The notes under the pieces were generated by a model. That model had not been told where the DNA came from. It did not search any database and was given only the letters and a program-made list of their open reading frames with translations. A DNA stretch of 64,000 nt from an uncultured Clostridia bacterium. Lineage in GTDB: Bacteria; Bacillota; Clostridia; Christensenellales; Borkfalkiaceae. The stretch covers positions 1 through 64,000 of the forward strand of contig CANRGG010000004.1 of assembly GCA_947630115.1 (NCBI GenBank), in the 5' to 3' direction. Below are positions 1 through 9,220 of this stretch, piece after piece. Numbering within the stretch: the first letter of the stretch is position 1; each line of letters starts with the position of its first letter. Made by a program: the position numbers and the translations under genes.

Positions 1-55
1 ACCCACGACCTCTTGGTCCCGAACCAAGCGCGCTACCAAACTGCGCTACTCCTCG
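1..55 (-). tRNA. tRNA-Pro (anticodon CGG), 3' end cut off by window edge
   Basis: Read on the minus strand, the sequence gives an acceptor 5' strand CGAGGAG, a D-arm with GCGCAG...TTGGTAGCGCGC, and an anticodon stem CTTGG/CCAAG enclosing the loop TTCGGGA. The anticodon is therefore CGG, which reads the proline codon CCG. The variable region and the start of the T-arm (GGTCGTGGGT) follow, and the T-loop and acceptor 3' strand lie outside the window. The D-loop and anticodon arm match the usual bacterial tRNA-Pro pattern. Confidence 0.93.
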
Positions 56-201
56 TTTCATTTTTTTATGGCGCTCTACCAAAAAGACAAAGATCCGTTC
101 CGGAAAGATTTTCCCGCCGGGCGTTCGCCGGGCCATTTTGAATGCCGCCCGCGGTGGCTCCGGGACGCATTCCCGCCGTCCATCCGTTTCTTGCAAGGCT
201 T

Positions 202-230
202 ATTATAGCAAATACTTTTTCTTTTAGCAA
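202..230 (-). promoter_or_regulatory. Sigma-A promoter for tRNA-Pro
   Basis: On the minus strand TTGCTA is followed after 17 bp by TATAAT. The promoter points at the tRNA about 140 nt downstream. The leader (56 to about 195) is GC-rich, holds no tRNA or open frame that I recognise, and is presumably removed by RNase P. Confidence 0.7.
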
Positions 231-287
231 GCGTTTTTTTGCGCCGTCGCCGATTTTGTAAAATTTTGCGTTTCTCTTTTCAAGAAG

Positions 288-316
288 TTGACAGCTTCCT
301 TTCCTCCTGTTATAAT
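288..316 (+). promoter_or_regulatory. Consensus sigma-A promoter for the Na/Pi cotransporter gene
   Basis: TTGACA at 288-293 and TATAAT at 311-316 are separated by exactly 17 bp. The expected start site lies near 323, giving a ~50-nt leader that contains a purine-rich ribosome-binding stretch just before the ATG at 376. Confidence 0.85.
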
Positions 317-375
317 GATATCGGGAAGAAATCGCAAAGATCGGTTACGAGAGAAGAGGAGAAAACCTTCGAGTT

Positions 376-2079
376 ATGGACGCCATGCAAATCATCACCA
401 TCATCATGCGGATCCTCGGCGGCATGGGGACCTTCCTCATCGGCATGAAACTTTTGTCCGAGAACATGATGCGTCTCGCGCACGGAAAACTCAAATCCAT
501 GCTCAATAAGACCGCCGAAAACCGCTTCGCCAACGTTGGGATCGGCGCCGCCGTCACCGTCCTCGGGCAAAGCTCCGCCTTTACCACCGTCATGGTTGTG
601 GGCCTTGTCAACGCCGGTATCATGACCCTCTTCCAGGCGACCGCCGTCATCATGGGGGCGAACATCGGCACCACCTTAAACGCCTGGGTCATCGCCCTCG
701 GCGGGTCCGAAATCACCGTCTTTTTCTTCTGCCTCGCCGCCGTCGGCGTGTTCATCGACATGTTCAGCAAAAACGAAAAGGTCAAGTCCGTCGGCAACGT
801 CATCGCCGCGTTCGGGCTCATCTTTGTCGGCCTCAAATTCATGTCGGGTGCGCTCACCTTCGAAAAGAACTCCGAGGCGTTCAACACCGTCTCCGCCCTT
901 TTGACCAAGATCAAGAATCCCTTCCTGCTCCTACTCATCGGCGTCGTCATCACGGCGCTCGTGCAGTCGTCCACCGCGGTCAACGCCATCATTCTGACGA
1001 TGGTCTCCGCGGGGCTCGTCATCGGCGGCGGGGGGAATTCCGCGCTCTATATCATCATCGGCTCCAACATCGGCACCTGCGTTACCGCGCTCATCTCGTC
1101 GCTCGGGGCCTCCTCCAACGCAAAGCGCGCCGCCGTCATCCACTTTTTGTTCAATTTCTTCGGCGCGATCATCTTCATGATCGTTCTCGTCTCCTGGACA
1201 AGCTTTTCGGATACGGTGCTCGCCGCGATCTTCCCGTCCGAAATGACCGTCTTTGGCAAGGAGGGGCTGGGGCTGCCCCTTCAGATCGCCGCCTTCCATA
1301 CCCTTTTCAACTGTCTCAACACCCTGCTCTTTCTGCCGTTCGTCAAAGTGTTCGTCTTTGTTGCGAACCATCTCGTGCGCGACAAGAAACCCGAAGCCGC
1401 CGAGGAGAAAGAGGAGGAGCTTGCGATCTTCAAGGATCTGGACGAGCGCCTGCTCCGGAGCCCTTCCGTCGCGCTCGGCTATTTCTATGAGGAGACGGGC
1501 AAGGCGTTCACGTTTGCCATGAACATTCTCGACGACGCTTTCGAATCTTTCCTGAAAAAGGACGAGGGGGCAAAGGAGAGGATCCTTCGGAAGAACGCGC
1601 AGCTTGCCGGGCTCAACCGGGTGGCGGTCGCCTATCTCGTCAAACTTTCCTCCGCGTCGCTCGTCTTTGCCGAGGAAAAGACGGTCTCCTCGCTGCATTA
1701 CACCCTCAACGACATCATGAGAATCGGCGAGCTTGCCGACAACGTGACGAAATACACGGCGCACTATGTCGAGGACGGGCTGGTCTTTTCGGAGGAATTC
1801 ATCGAAAAACTGCGCGAAATGTACGGGAAGATCAAATCGCTCTACGATCTTTCGCTGCAGACCTTCCTCGATCGCGATCTCGTGCGCCTTGCGGAGGTGG
1901 ACGAGCTCGAAGATGAGATCGACCGCGAGCGGAAAGAGCTCATTTCGACGCATATCGAACGGCTCAACGAGGGAAAATGCCAGCCGCAGAACTCGAACGT
2001 GTTCATCAATCTTGTCGGCAATCTCGAGCGCGCCGCCGACCATATCAACTTCATCGCGCATTCGATCGAACAAAAATAA
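376..2079 (+). CDS. Na/Pi cotransporter family protein with PhoU-like C-terminal domain
   Basis: This 567-residue inner-membrane protein belongs to the sodium-dependent phosphate cotransporter II family (NptA/YjbB type). The membrane half (about residues 5-330) holds the two inverted family repeats, each with a QSS signature: QSS at 65-67, followed by GANIGTT, and QSS at 197-199, followed by GSNIGTC. The cytoplasmic C-terminal half (about 350-567) is charged and helical and resembles PhoU, ending with the ERAADHI motif typical of that fold. The gene has its own consensus promoter and stands alone. Family members import phosphate with sodium or act as phosphate exporters; the direction here cannot be told from sequence. 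The ATG at 376 follows a purine-rich stretch. Confidence 0.92.
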   Translation: MDAMQIITIIMRILGGMGTFLIGMKLLSENMMRLAHGKLKSMLNKTAENRFANVGIGAAVTVLGQSSAFTTVMVVGLVNAGIMTLFQATAVIMGANIGTTLNAWVIALGGSEITVFFFCLAAVGVFIDMFSKNEKVKSVGNVIAAFGLIFVGLKFMSGALTFEKNSEAFNTVSALLTKIKNPFLLLLIGVVITALVQSSTAVNAIILTMVSAGLVIGGGGNSALYIIIGSNIGTCVTALISSLGASSNAKRAAVIHFLFNFFGAIIFMIVLVSWTSFSDTVLAAIFPSEMTVFGKEGLGLPLQIAAFHTLFNCLNTLLFLPFVKVFVFVANHLVRDKKPEAAEEKEEELAIFKDLDERLLRSPSVALGYFYEETGKAFTFAMNILDDAFESFLKKDEGAKERILRKNAQLAGLNRVAVAYLVKLSSASLVFAEEKTVSSLHYTLNDIMRIGELADNVTKYTAHYVEDGLVFSEEFIEKLREMYGKIKSLYDLSLQTFLDRDLVRLAEVDELEDEIDRERKELISTHIERLNEGKCQPQNSNVFINLVGNLERAADHINFIAHSIEQK

Positions 2080-2159
2080 GCCGAAACGCCCGTCTTTTTC
2101 AGGCGGGCTTTTGAAAATTTTACGGAAATTTTCGTCAAAGACGATTTCGGAGAGAGAAG

Positions 2160-3718
2160 ATGAAAATTTTTTTGAGCGGAAAGGAGAGGACGTCGATTTT
2201 GGGCGGCGCGGGGCTTCGGCTCGGCCGCATAGGGACCGCCTTGGCGGGCGGGCTGGACGCGCAGCTGCTCGAAGATCCCGATCTGGAGCGGGAGGACGCG
2301 GCGGAGCGGGACCGTCCCTGCGGCTGGACCCCCTGCCCGGAGGACGGAAAGACGGAGCTCAGACGCTGCGCCGACCGTCCGCTCTGCGCAAGCAAGCCGC
2401 ACTATCTGCGGCTGACCGTCGCCGAGGGGGGCGCGGGCGTAAAAAATGACGCTTTCGGCGGAGTCTTTCTGCGGGTGGGGGAGAGATATCACTTCTCCTT
2501 TGCCCTGCGCTCCTATGAATACAAGGGCAAGATCAAGGCGGGCTCTATGCGAGGGGCGCGGCGGTCGCCGAAAAGACGTTTTCGGTGAAACCGGACGGAG
2601 CCTGGCACTTTTTCTCCTTCCGTTTTAAGAGCAAAAAGGAAAAAACGGCGGAGCCCGCCCTGTTTTTGTGCGGCGCGGGGACGGTTCATCTCGATGATTT
2701 TTCCCTGCTGCCCGAAAACGCTGTCAAAGGGCTGTTCCGCCGCGATCTTTCGGAGCACATCAAGCGTTTCAAGCCGGCGTTTTTGCAATTCGACGTAGCG
2801 GCCGAGGATCTTTCCCGGCTTTCCCGCAGGGCGGTCGAAGAGGGGAAACGGCGGACGCGGAGAAAAAAGAACTTTCCGAGCGGCGAACGGACGAGCGGGA
2901 TCGGCGTCTATGAATGTTTCCTGTTTTCGGAATTTCTCGGCGCGGAGCCGCGGCCGCTGCTTCGCGCGGAAGAGCTTCGGGACGGGGAAGGCGGGCAAAA
3001 GGCCGCGCTCGAGCTCATTGAGTTCGTCCTCGGCGGCAAAGAGACGGCATGGGGGAGCCTGCGCGCCCGACTTGGACACGTCGAGCCGTTCCCGTTGAAG
3101 GAGCTCTTCATCGAGGCAGAGGACGGCGAGAGTTTCGAACGGCTCGAAGGGGAGATCCGCGAAAATTATCCGGATCTTTCGCTCCGCTTGCAAGGATTTT
3201 CGGAAGAGGTCGGCGGCGGATTTGATTGGCAAACCGTTCTGCAAAGCGCCGCCGCGCTTTTGGAGGCGGAACAGCGAGGAGAGCCCTGCGCGGACGAGCC
3301 GCCGCTGCTTTTGAGGACGGGGTCTGCGGCGAGCGGACGCTGTATGCTCGGCTTCGACGGAAGATCGGTGTATGAGACGGCGGATTTCCATGTCCGCGCC
3401 GTTTTCAGCCATTTCACGGGGATAGAGGCGATCAAAACGTTTGCGGAAGGGGACAAACTTGCGGCGTCCGCGAGCGAGCGGGACGGCATGATCTTTTTGA
3501 AGATCGCCAATCTTTCGGAGGAACCCGCCGAGACGGAGACGGAAGGGGATTTCGATTTCGGGAACATGACGCGGGTGTTGTGTCTGGACGGCGCGCCCGG
3601 GGACTGTAATTCGCTTTCCGAGCCCGAAAAGATCAAACCCTATGAGATCGCGCCCCGCTCGGGCGACAAGATCACGCTGCCGCCGCACAGTTTCAGCGTG
3701 CTCGTTTTCAGAAAATAA
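2160..3718 (+). pseudogene. Decayed GH51-type alpha-L-arabinofuranosidase, frameshifted
   Basis: Two reading frames join into one GH51-like protein if a single G is restored near 2540-2543. Frame one (2160-2588) carries the N-terminal carbohydrate-binding-like region (KPHYLRLTV, GAGVKNDAFGG). The second frame continues through TFSVKPDGAW, the LSEHIKRFKPAFLQF segment and the C-terminal beta domain ending LPPHSFSVLVF. The merged product is about 520 residues, shorter than the more than 600 of bacterial GH51 enzymes. The usual PGGC loop is gone. The acid/base motif GNE is replaced by EAE in LKELFIEAED. The stretch that should hold the nucleophile Glu between the catalytic domain and the WQTVLQSAA helix is missing. 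Functional arabinofuranosidase is therefore very unlikely. The frameshift itself could be a sequencing error in a G run, but the motif losses could not. Confidence 0.75.
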
Positions 3719-3773
3719 GATCGGCTTCGAAAAAGGTTCGATTTTGAAACCGTTTTATCGGAACCAGCAGAAA

Positions 3774-3806
3774 GGCGCCGCCGCGGGATTTTCCCGCGGC
3801 GGCGCC
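3774..3806. other. Perfect 15-bp hairpin without T-run
   Basis: A perfect inverted repeat with 15-bp arms (GGCGCCGCCGCGGGA and its complement) and a TTT loop lies between the decayed GH51 gene and the convergent pcp gene. Neither side has a proper T-tract, so it is not a classical intrinsic terminator. The outer GGCGCCGC...GCGGCGCCGGC ends recur in the hairpin at 17094. Confidence 0.6.
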
Positions 3807-4037
3807 GGCATTATGCGGCATATTCGGTTCTATTTTGCAAATATGCGAAAAATCGCAGCGCATTTTATACAGATGGAGCATTATAACTGCATTTCATGCG
3901 AAAAAGCGCGCCTTTTTTCATGCGAATGAAGCAGAACGCCTGAAATGTCATCAAAAAAAGCACCGCATTATATTTCATGCAAACAAACGGGAGCCATGCC
4001 AAAAAGGCGCCGCATTTCATGAATTTTTTGGGAAATT
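3807..4037. repeat. AT-richer intergenic stretch with repeated TTTCATGC motifs
   Basis: No gene is evident. The motif TTTCATGC or a close variant recurs at about 3892, 3916 and 3973, with a shorter TTTCATGA at about 4015. Several GCATT and AAAAAGCGC fragments are mixed in. The region is richer in A and T than its neighbours. It separates the convergent GH51 remnant and pcp. Confidence 0.35.
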
Positions 4038-4679
4038 TCAACAAAGTTTGCCTTCGGAAAAGGAAAGATCCTGCCCGTTTTCCGCGATCGCCCGGATCGC
4101 CGCTTCGATCCCGCGGGCCATGTCAGCGGCAGCCATGGAGGCCGTCCCGCCCCGTTTCGCCGCCTGCGCGGGGGTGAAGGGAATGTGCAAAAATCCGCCC
4201 CGCACCGCGGGATATTGCCGTTCGAGGGTGTACAAAAGCCCGTACATCAGCTGGTTGCAGACGAAGGTCCCCGCGGAATAGGAGAGGCTCGCGGGAAGGC
4301 CGGCGGCGCGGATCGCCTGCACCATCGCCTTCACCGGCAGGGTGGAAAAATAGGCGTTTTTCCCGTCGGGGAAGATCGCCCGATCGACCGGCGCAACTCC
4401 CTCGTTGTCGGGGATCCCGGCGTCCATCAAATTGATTGCGACCCGCTCGATCGAAAGATCGCACCTTCCGCCCGCCTGTCCGATACAGAGCACCGCCGCG
4501 GGCTGTTCCCGCGCGATCGCCTCCCCGAGCGCCGAAATACACTTGTAAAAGACGGTCGGAACGGTGAGTTTGACGACTTCCGCGCCGCCCGTGCGGTCCG
4601 GGATGAGTTTTAACGCCTCTTCCGCCGCGTTGACCTTTTCGCCGCCGAACGGGTCGAACGCCGTGAGCAAGATCTTCAT
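4038..4679 (-). CDS. pcp: Pyroglutamyl peptidase I (pyrrolidone-carboxylate peptidase)
   Basis: This 213-residue cytosolic cysteine peptidase of family C15 removes N-terminal pyroglutamate from peptides. The family start ILLTAFDPFGGEKVN is intact. The catalytic triad is visible as E78 (SIERVAIN), C141 (GTFVCNQ) and H165 (GGFLHIP), almost the same spacing as the characterised Bacillus enzyme. The length is typical. The gene is single, convergent with the GH51 remnant and divergent from the histidine kinase gene. An extended -10 promoter lies upstream. Confidence 0.95.
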   Translation of the reverse strand: MKILLTAFDPFGGEKVNAAEEALKLIPDRTGGAEVVKLTVPTVFYKCISALGEAIAREQPAAVLCIGQAGGRCDLSIERVAINLMDAGIPDNEGVAPVDRAIFPDGKNAYFSTLPVKAMVQAIRAAGLPASLSYSAGTFVCNQLMYGLLYTLERQYPAVRGGFLHIPFTPAQAAKRGGTASMAAADMARGIEAAIRAIAENGQDLSFSEGKLC

Positions 4680-4722
4680 GTCTGCCTCCTTCGGGAAATT
4701 CTCCGATTGGTTCTCTTTCGAG

Positions 4723-4731
4723 ATTATATCA
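4723..4731 (-). promoter_or_regulatory. Extended -10 promoter for pcp
   Basis: Reading the minus strand, TGATATAAT forms a TGn-extended -10 element about 50 nt upstream of the pcp start. No good -35 box is visible 17 bp upstream. Confidence 0.5.
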
Positions 4732-4809
4732 TGAAATCCGCCGCGGCGATCTTTTTTTTCGAAATTTTTCCGTAAATTTTTTCGGAGCTGAAAATTTATG
4801 AAAAAATAT

Positions 4810-4838
4810 TTTACTTTTTTTTCGATAGATGGTATAAT
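4810..4838 (+). promoter_or_regulatory. Probable promoter for the hybrid histidine kinase gene
   Basis: TATAAT lies at 4833-4838 and a weak -35 (TTTACT) lies 17 bp upstream. The predicted leader is about 45 nt and contains the strong ribosome-binding site AGGGAGAGG before the GTG at 4892. Confidence 0.55.
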
Positions 4839-4891
4839 AAAATATCATTTTATCCGGGAAAAACGGAAAAAATCACAAAAAGGGAGAGGCC

Positions 4892-7468
4892 GTGAAAAAC
4901 AAGATCATAAAAAACAATACCGTTTTGTTTCTGATCGTCAGTATCGTTCTGATCGCCGCGACCTGCGTTCTCACGTTCTCCCTTATGACTTACCGCATGA
5001 ACCGCCGCGGCAAAGAGGCGATCAGCGACCTCGGCACGATCTATATGCAGGACATGAGCAAGCAGGCGGCTTCCAACTTCGGGACGACCATCGACCTCAG
5101 ACTCTCGCAGGTGGGGGCGATCGTCGACTCCGTCAACCCCGAGCGGTATGCGAGCGCCAGCGCGATCAAAGTGGCGCTCAGCGAGGTGGGGCGGCGGCGC
5201 AGTTTCAGCCATCTGGCGCTCTTTTCGGAAAGCGGTGAGTTCGAAATGCTCTACGGGCATGGGATCGCCGCCGAAGATCCGCAAGTCTTCCTCGAGTCCT
5301 TGAAAAACGGCGAGCGGGTCATGGCGAAGGGGACGGACGATTCGGGGAAATCGCTCGTTCTCATGGGGATCCCCGCCGAATATCCGCTCGAGAGCGGAAA
5401 GGAGAGCCTTGCGCTCGTCGCCGCGCTCTCCATCGGCTATCTGGCGGACTCCATCTCGATCGACCCCGAGAACGAGCTCATTTATTATTTCATCATCGAC
5501 GGGGACGGCACATTCATTTTCAGCGTCAGGGAGATTGCCGAGAGCAATTTCTTCACGCGTGTGAAAGATCGCTATGTTTTTTCGGACATGACGGCGGAGG
5601 AATACTCGGAAGGGCTTCGGGAGGCCATGCATGCCAAAAGAAACTATACGGGACAGTTCACCTTCGACGGGGAACGCTGTTTCCAATATGCGGCGAGCCT
5701 TCCCTCCTCCGAATGGTATCTGCTCCTCTGTATGCCGTACGGCAGCCTCGACCAGACGGTCAACGCGCTCGGGAAATCCTGGCGGACGGCGTCCATTTTA
5801 AGCTGCGCCGTCGTCCTCTTTCTGCTTCTGACCGCCTTTTCCATCTATCTGTGTCTCACGCGCAAGCATGTTCGCGAGATCGAGGAGGCCCGAAAAGCCG
5901 CCGAAAAGGCGAACAAGGCGAAGAGCGAGTTCCTCTCCAATATGAGCCACGACATCCGCACCCCCATGAACGGGATCGTCGGCATGACTGCGATCGCCGC
6001 GGCGAACCTCGGCAACGACGAACAGGTCGCAAACTGTCTCAAAAAGATCGACCTTTCGAGCCGGCACCTGCTCAATCTCATCAACGATATCCTCGATATG
6101 TCCAAGATCGAGAGCGGAAAGCTGGAACTCCATGCGGACAAAATGTCCTTGCAGGAGGTCATGCAGTCGATCTCGAATATTGCCCAGCCGCAGGCGAACG
6201 CCAAGGGGCAGAGCTTCGACGTCTATATCTATGACGTTCTCTGCGAGCATGTTTTGTGCGACAGCGTGCGTTTCAGCCAGATCCTTCTCAATCTGGTGGG
6301 GAACGCCGTGAAATTCACCCCGCAGGGCGGCAAGATCGGCGTCTTTTGCTATGAGGAGCCCTCCGCGCTCGGGGAAAAATATGTGCGTCTGCACGTTCGC
6401 GTCAAGGACACCGGGATCGGCATGACGAAGGAATTCCTCCAAAAGATCTTCGACGCCTTTGCCCGCGAGGACAACCGCCGCGTCCAAAAGACGGAGGGCA
6501 CCGGGCTCGGCATGGCGATCACAAAATATATCGTGGACGCGATGAAGGGCACGATCGAAGTGGAGAGCGAGCCGAACGTCGGCTCCGAATTCCATGTGAC
6601 GGTCGATCTCGAGATCGCGCCCGAGGAGGAGAAAGATCTCAAACTTGCCATCGACGATCTGCTCGTTCTGGACGGGGATGAACTGCTCTTCAAGAGCATT
6701 GTCTCTTCGGCGAAAGTGATCGGCTGCGGCGCGGAATGGGCGCAGGATCTCGAGGCGGCCCTCGAAAAAGCCGAAGCGCGAAAAGTAAGCGGGGCGAAGT
6801 TCGGGGCGGTCCTTTTCGAAGCGCGCTTTGCCGATCCCGAGACGGTGCGCGCCCTGAAAGAGCGCTGCGGGGCCGATTGTCCGGTCCTTCTTCTTTCCGC
6901 GACGGACGGCGGCGAGGCGCTGGAGACGGCGGAACAAGCGGGCGCCCAAGGCGTCGTCTATAAGCCGATTTTCCCGTCCGGCCTGTACCGGGAACTGAAA
7001 ACGGTCTGCTGCGGAGGGGAATCGACGCCCACGGAGGAGCGGAAACGCAAGCTGGACTTCGGCGGCAAGTGGATCTTGCTCGCGGAGGACAACGACCTCA
7101 ACCGTGAGATCGCGCAGGAACTTTTGAGCGAGCACGGGCTCCTGATCGAGGACGCCGAGGACGGCAAGATCTGCGCCGAAAAATTTGCGCGTTCTCCGGT
7201 CGGCTATTACGACGCGATTTTGATGGACATCCGGATGCCGGTTATGGACGGCTATGAGGCGACGAGGGCGATCCGCGCCATGGACCGGGAGGACGCAAAG
7301 ACGGTCCCGATCATCGCCATGAGCGCCGACGCCTTCACCGAGGACGTCCAGCGGTGTCTCGACTCGGGCATGAACGCCCATACCGCAAAACCGATCGACA
7401 TGGACGTCGTTTCCAAACTTTTGCTGAAATTCATCGGCGAAAACGACGGGCCTTCGAAAAGATCATAG
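4892..7468 (+). CDS. Hybrid sensor histidine kinase with two receiver modules
   Basis: This 858-residue membrane kinase begins with a transmembrane helix (about 11-33). A large extracytoplasmic sensor of the Cache/double-PAS type follows (34-295), then a second helix (about 303-325). The HisKA domain holds phospho-acceptor H353 in [10 protein letters not shown]. The HATPase domain (about 450-580) has NAVKF, DTGIGM and GTGLGMAI boxes. A receiver-like module (about 595-705) lacks the acidic pocket and is probably inactive. The C-terminal receiver (about 718-845) is intact, with AEDN and acceptor D779 in LMDIRMP. No DNA-binding output is attached. The GTG start follows an AGGGAGAGG ribosome-binding site. 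A sugar-type binding lipoprotein follows 21 nt downstream and may be functionally coupled. Confidence 0.92.
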   Translation: MKNKIIKNNTVLFLIVSIVLIAATCVLTFSLMTYRMNRRGKEAISDLGTIYMQDMSKQAASNFGTTIDLRLSQVGAIVDSVNPERYASASAIKVALSEVGRRRSFSHLALFSESGEFEMLYGHGIAAEDPQVFLESLKNGERVMAKGTDDSGKSLVLMGIPAEYPLESGKESLALVAALSIGYLADSISIDPENELIYYFIIDGDGTFIFSVREIAESNFFTRVKDRYVFSDMTAEEYSEGLREAMHAKRNYTGQFTFDGERCFQYAASLPSSEWYLLLCMPYGSLDQTVNALGKSWRTASILSCAVVLFLLLTAFSIYLCLTRKHVREIEEARKAAEKANKAKSEFLSNMSHDIRTPMNGIVGMTAIAAANLGNDEQVANCLKKIDLSSRHLLNLINDILDMSKIESGKLELHADKMSLQEVMQSISNIAQPQANAKGQSFDVYIYDVLCEHVLCDSVRFSQILLNLVGNAVKFTPQGGKIGVFCYEEPSALGEKYVRLHVRVKDTGIGMTKEFLQKIFDAFAREDNRRVQKTEGTGLGMAITKYIVDAMKGTIEVESEPNVGSEFHVTVDLEIAPEEEKDLKLAIDDLLVLDGDELLFKSIVSSAKVIGCGAEWAQDLEAALEKAEARKVSGAKFGAVLFEARFADPETVRALKERCGADCPVLLLSATDGGEALETAEQAGAQGVVYKPIFPSGLYRELKTVCCGGESTPTEERKRKLDFGGKWILLAEDNDLNREIAQELLSEHGLLIEDAEDGKICAEKFARSPVGYYDAILMDIRMPVMDGYEATRAIRAMDREDAKTVPIIAMSADAFTEDVQRCLDSGMNAHTAKPIDMDVVSKLLLKFIGENDGPSKRS

Positions 7469-7489
7469 CAAACCGAAAAGGAGAGAAAA

Positions 7490-8776
7490 ATGAAACGGGT
7501 ACTTACGGCATTTTTGGCGGCGGCCATGCTGCTCCTTTGCGCCTGCGCGCCGCAGGAACAGGAGAAAAAAGATCCGCTGGGACAGGACGAGGAGGAAGTT
7601 CGTCTCAGCCTCTGGACCTATCCCGTCGGCGGCTGGACGGCTGCGGAGACGGTCTCCTCGCTGCTTGCCTCTTTCCACAACAAATATCCGAACATCCGCG
7701 TGAGCATGAAGGCGGTCGACTATGAGACGGGCGACAATGTAGTCGACGAGGCGATCCAAAAGGGCGAAACGCCCGATCTGATTTTGGAAGGACCGGAGCG
7801 GCTCGTCGCGAATTGGGGCGCGCGGGGAGTCATGGCGGACATTGCCGACCTTTGGCAGGATGAGAACGCGGGGAAGATCTCCGACACCGTCCGCGCCGCC
7901 TGCCACAGCGGGGAGAACTACTATATCTATCCCATCTGCATGACGACTCATTGCATGGCGATCAACGCCGACCTTTTCAAAGCCGCGGGCGCCTGGCAAT
8001 ATATCGACGAAGCGACGCACACCTGGACGACGGAGGGCTTTGTCAACGCGGTCAAGGCGCTTGCCGCCTACAAGGGCGAGGGCGCCGTCGAGGAGATCGC
8101 GGCGGTCTATTGCGGCGGACAGGGGGGCGATCAGGGCACGCGCGCGCTCGTCAACAACCTGTACGGCGGCACGTTCACCGATCCGCAGCATGAACATTAT
8201 ACGGTGGACAGCCCCGAGAACATCCGTGCCCTCGAACTTTTGAAGAGCCTTGACGGGGTGAAGTTCGACGCCGAGCTGAACGGCACGACGGAGATCGAAA
8301 AATTCTGCAGCGGAAACCTCGCGATGGCGTTCTGCTGGAACGTCTTTATGGAGATCAAGCAGACCGTCAACTCCGACTTGAACTTCGACATCTTTCCCAT
8401 GGCGTTCCCGACCGATCGGGAAGAGCCCGCTTTGCAGGGCGGGATCTGGGGCTTCGGCATCTTCGACAACGGCGATGAGGCGCGGATCGAAGCCGCCAAG
8501 ACCTTTATCCGCTATATGACGGGCGACGACGAGACCTATTCCCGCGCGGTGCTGATCTCCACCTATTGGCCGGTGCGCGAGCTGCCCGATCTCTATGTAA
8601 ACGACAAACTCATGAACGAATACAGCATTTTCGGCCAATATTTGGGAGATTTTTACCAAGTCACCCCGAATTGGGCGAACGCCCGCACCGCTTGGTGGAA
8701 CATGCTGCAACGGATCGGGGAGGGCGAGGAGATCTCGGAAGCGGTCAAGAAGTTCTCCGCGGAAGTCAACGCCTGA
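7490..8776 (+). CDS. Extracellular solute-binding lipoprotein, sugar ABC type (orphan)
   Basis: This 428-residue protein has a lipoprotein signal peptide: a short basic start, the hydrophobic FLAAAMLLL stretch and a LLCACA lipobox. The mature part has the family 1 extracellular solute-binding layout, including LSLWTYPVGG, ETPDLILEGPERLVA and a late GGIWGFGIF segment. Such proteins deliver oligosaccharides or similar solutes to ABC permeases. No permease or ATPase gene is adjacent. It is preceded by the hybrid kinase (21-nt gap) and followed by a terminator, so kinase and binding protein probably share a transcript. It might present ligand to the kinase sensor or to a remote transporter. The ligand is unknown. 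Confidence 0.88.
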   Translation: MKRVLTAFLAAAMLLLCACAPQEQEKKDPLGQDEEEVRLSLWTYPVGGWTAAETVSSLLASFHNKYPNIRVSMKAVDYETGDNVVDEAIQKGETPDLILEGPERLVANWGARGVMADIADLWQDENAGKISDTVRAACHSGENYYIYPICMTTHCMAINADLFKAAGAWQYIDEATHTWTTEGFVNAVKALAAYKGEGAVEEIAAVYCGGQGGDQGTRALVNNLYGGTFTDPQHEHYTVDSPENIRALELLKSLDGVKFDAELNGTTEIEKFCSGNLAMAFCWNVFMEIKQTVNSDLNFDIFPMAFPTDREEPALQGGIWGFGIFDNGDEARIEAAKTFIRYMTGDDETYSRAVLISTYWPVRELPDLYVNDKLMNEYSIFGQYLGDFYQVTPNWANARTAWWNMLQRIGEGEEISEAVKKFSAEVNA

Positions 8777-8784
8777 AAGGCAGC

Positions 8785-8818
8785 AAAAAAGACGGACGGA
8801 ACCTTCCGTCCTTTTTTT
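8785..8818. terminator. Bidirectional intrinsic terminator
   Basis: The GGACGGA/TCCGTCC stem is extended by an A-run on the left and a T7 run on the right. It can end the binding-protein transcript on the plus strand and the DUF1294-like transcript on the minus strand. Confidence 0.85.
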
Positions 8819-8830
8819 GCGCGGTTTCGG

Positions 8831-8859
8831 TTGACAGGAACGCGCGCTTGTGATATGAT
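8831..8859 (+). promoter_or_regulatory. Strong plus-strand promoter antisense to the next gene
   Basis: TTGACA at 8831-8836 and TATGAT at 8854-8859 are 17 bp apart. The nearest plus-strand gene is the serine dehydratase at 9221, so the leader would be about 355 nt and would run antisense through the whole minus-strand gene at 8874-9167. Confidence 0.65.
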
Positions 8860-8873
8860 TGATATTTGTTCGG

Positions 8874-9167
8874 TCACAAAAAGAGGGTGACGGAGCGGAA
8901 CCCGAGATAAAAAAGATAGATATTGAGCACGGCGAGCACGGGCATGGAGATCATGAGCATGAGATTGCTCAGCCGGAAGCGCATGGCGAACATCGTCAAA
9001 TAGATCGCCGCCGCGCCGCCGAGCAGCGCCGCCAGGATCAGTTTGCCGTCCCCGCAGCCGAGCTCGCCGCCCGCTTCGAAGTCATCGCGCTGGGTCTTGA
9101 CAAGACGGAAGGAATAAAAGTTGACGGCAAGAATATAGACCGTGAGCAGAATATAGAGAAGGATCAT
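8874..9167 (-). CDS. Small DUF1294-like membrane protein
   Basis: The product is about 97 residues from an ATG at 9167, or 110 from a GTG at 9206; neither start has a good ribosome-binding site. It has an N-terminal helix (MILLYILLTVYILAVNFYSF), a short polar segment, then KLILAALLGGAAAIYLTMFAMRF and a last helix. The spacing of the conserved ALLGG box between helices resembles DUF1294 proteins, though the usual DK.A and HKT signatures are degraded. The function of that family is unknown. The gene ends just inside a strong promoter pointing the opposite way, so it is transcribed against the predicted leader of the serine dehydratase gene. Confidence 0.6.
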   Translation of the reverse strand: MILLYILLTVYILAVNFYSFRLVKTQRDDFEAGGELGCGDGKLILAALLGGAAAIYLTMFAMRFRLSNLMLMISMPVLAVLNIYLFYLGFRSVTLFL

Positions 9168-9220
9168 ATACAGACAGTATGCGCGGAAAATCGCCCGCGC
9201 AAACACGGAGGAAAAAGATC

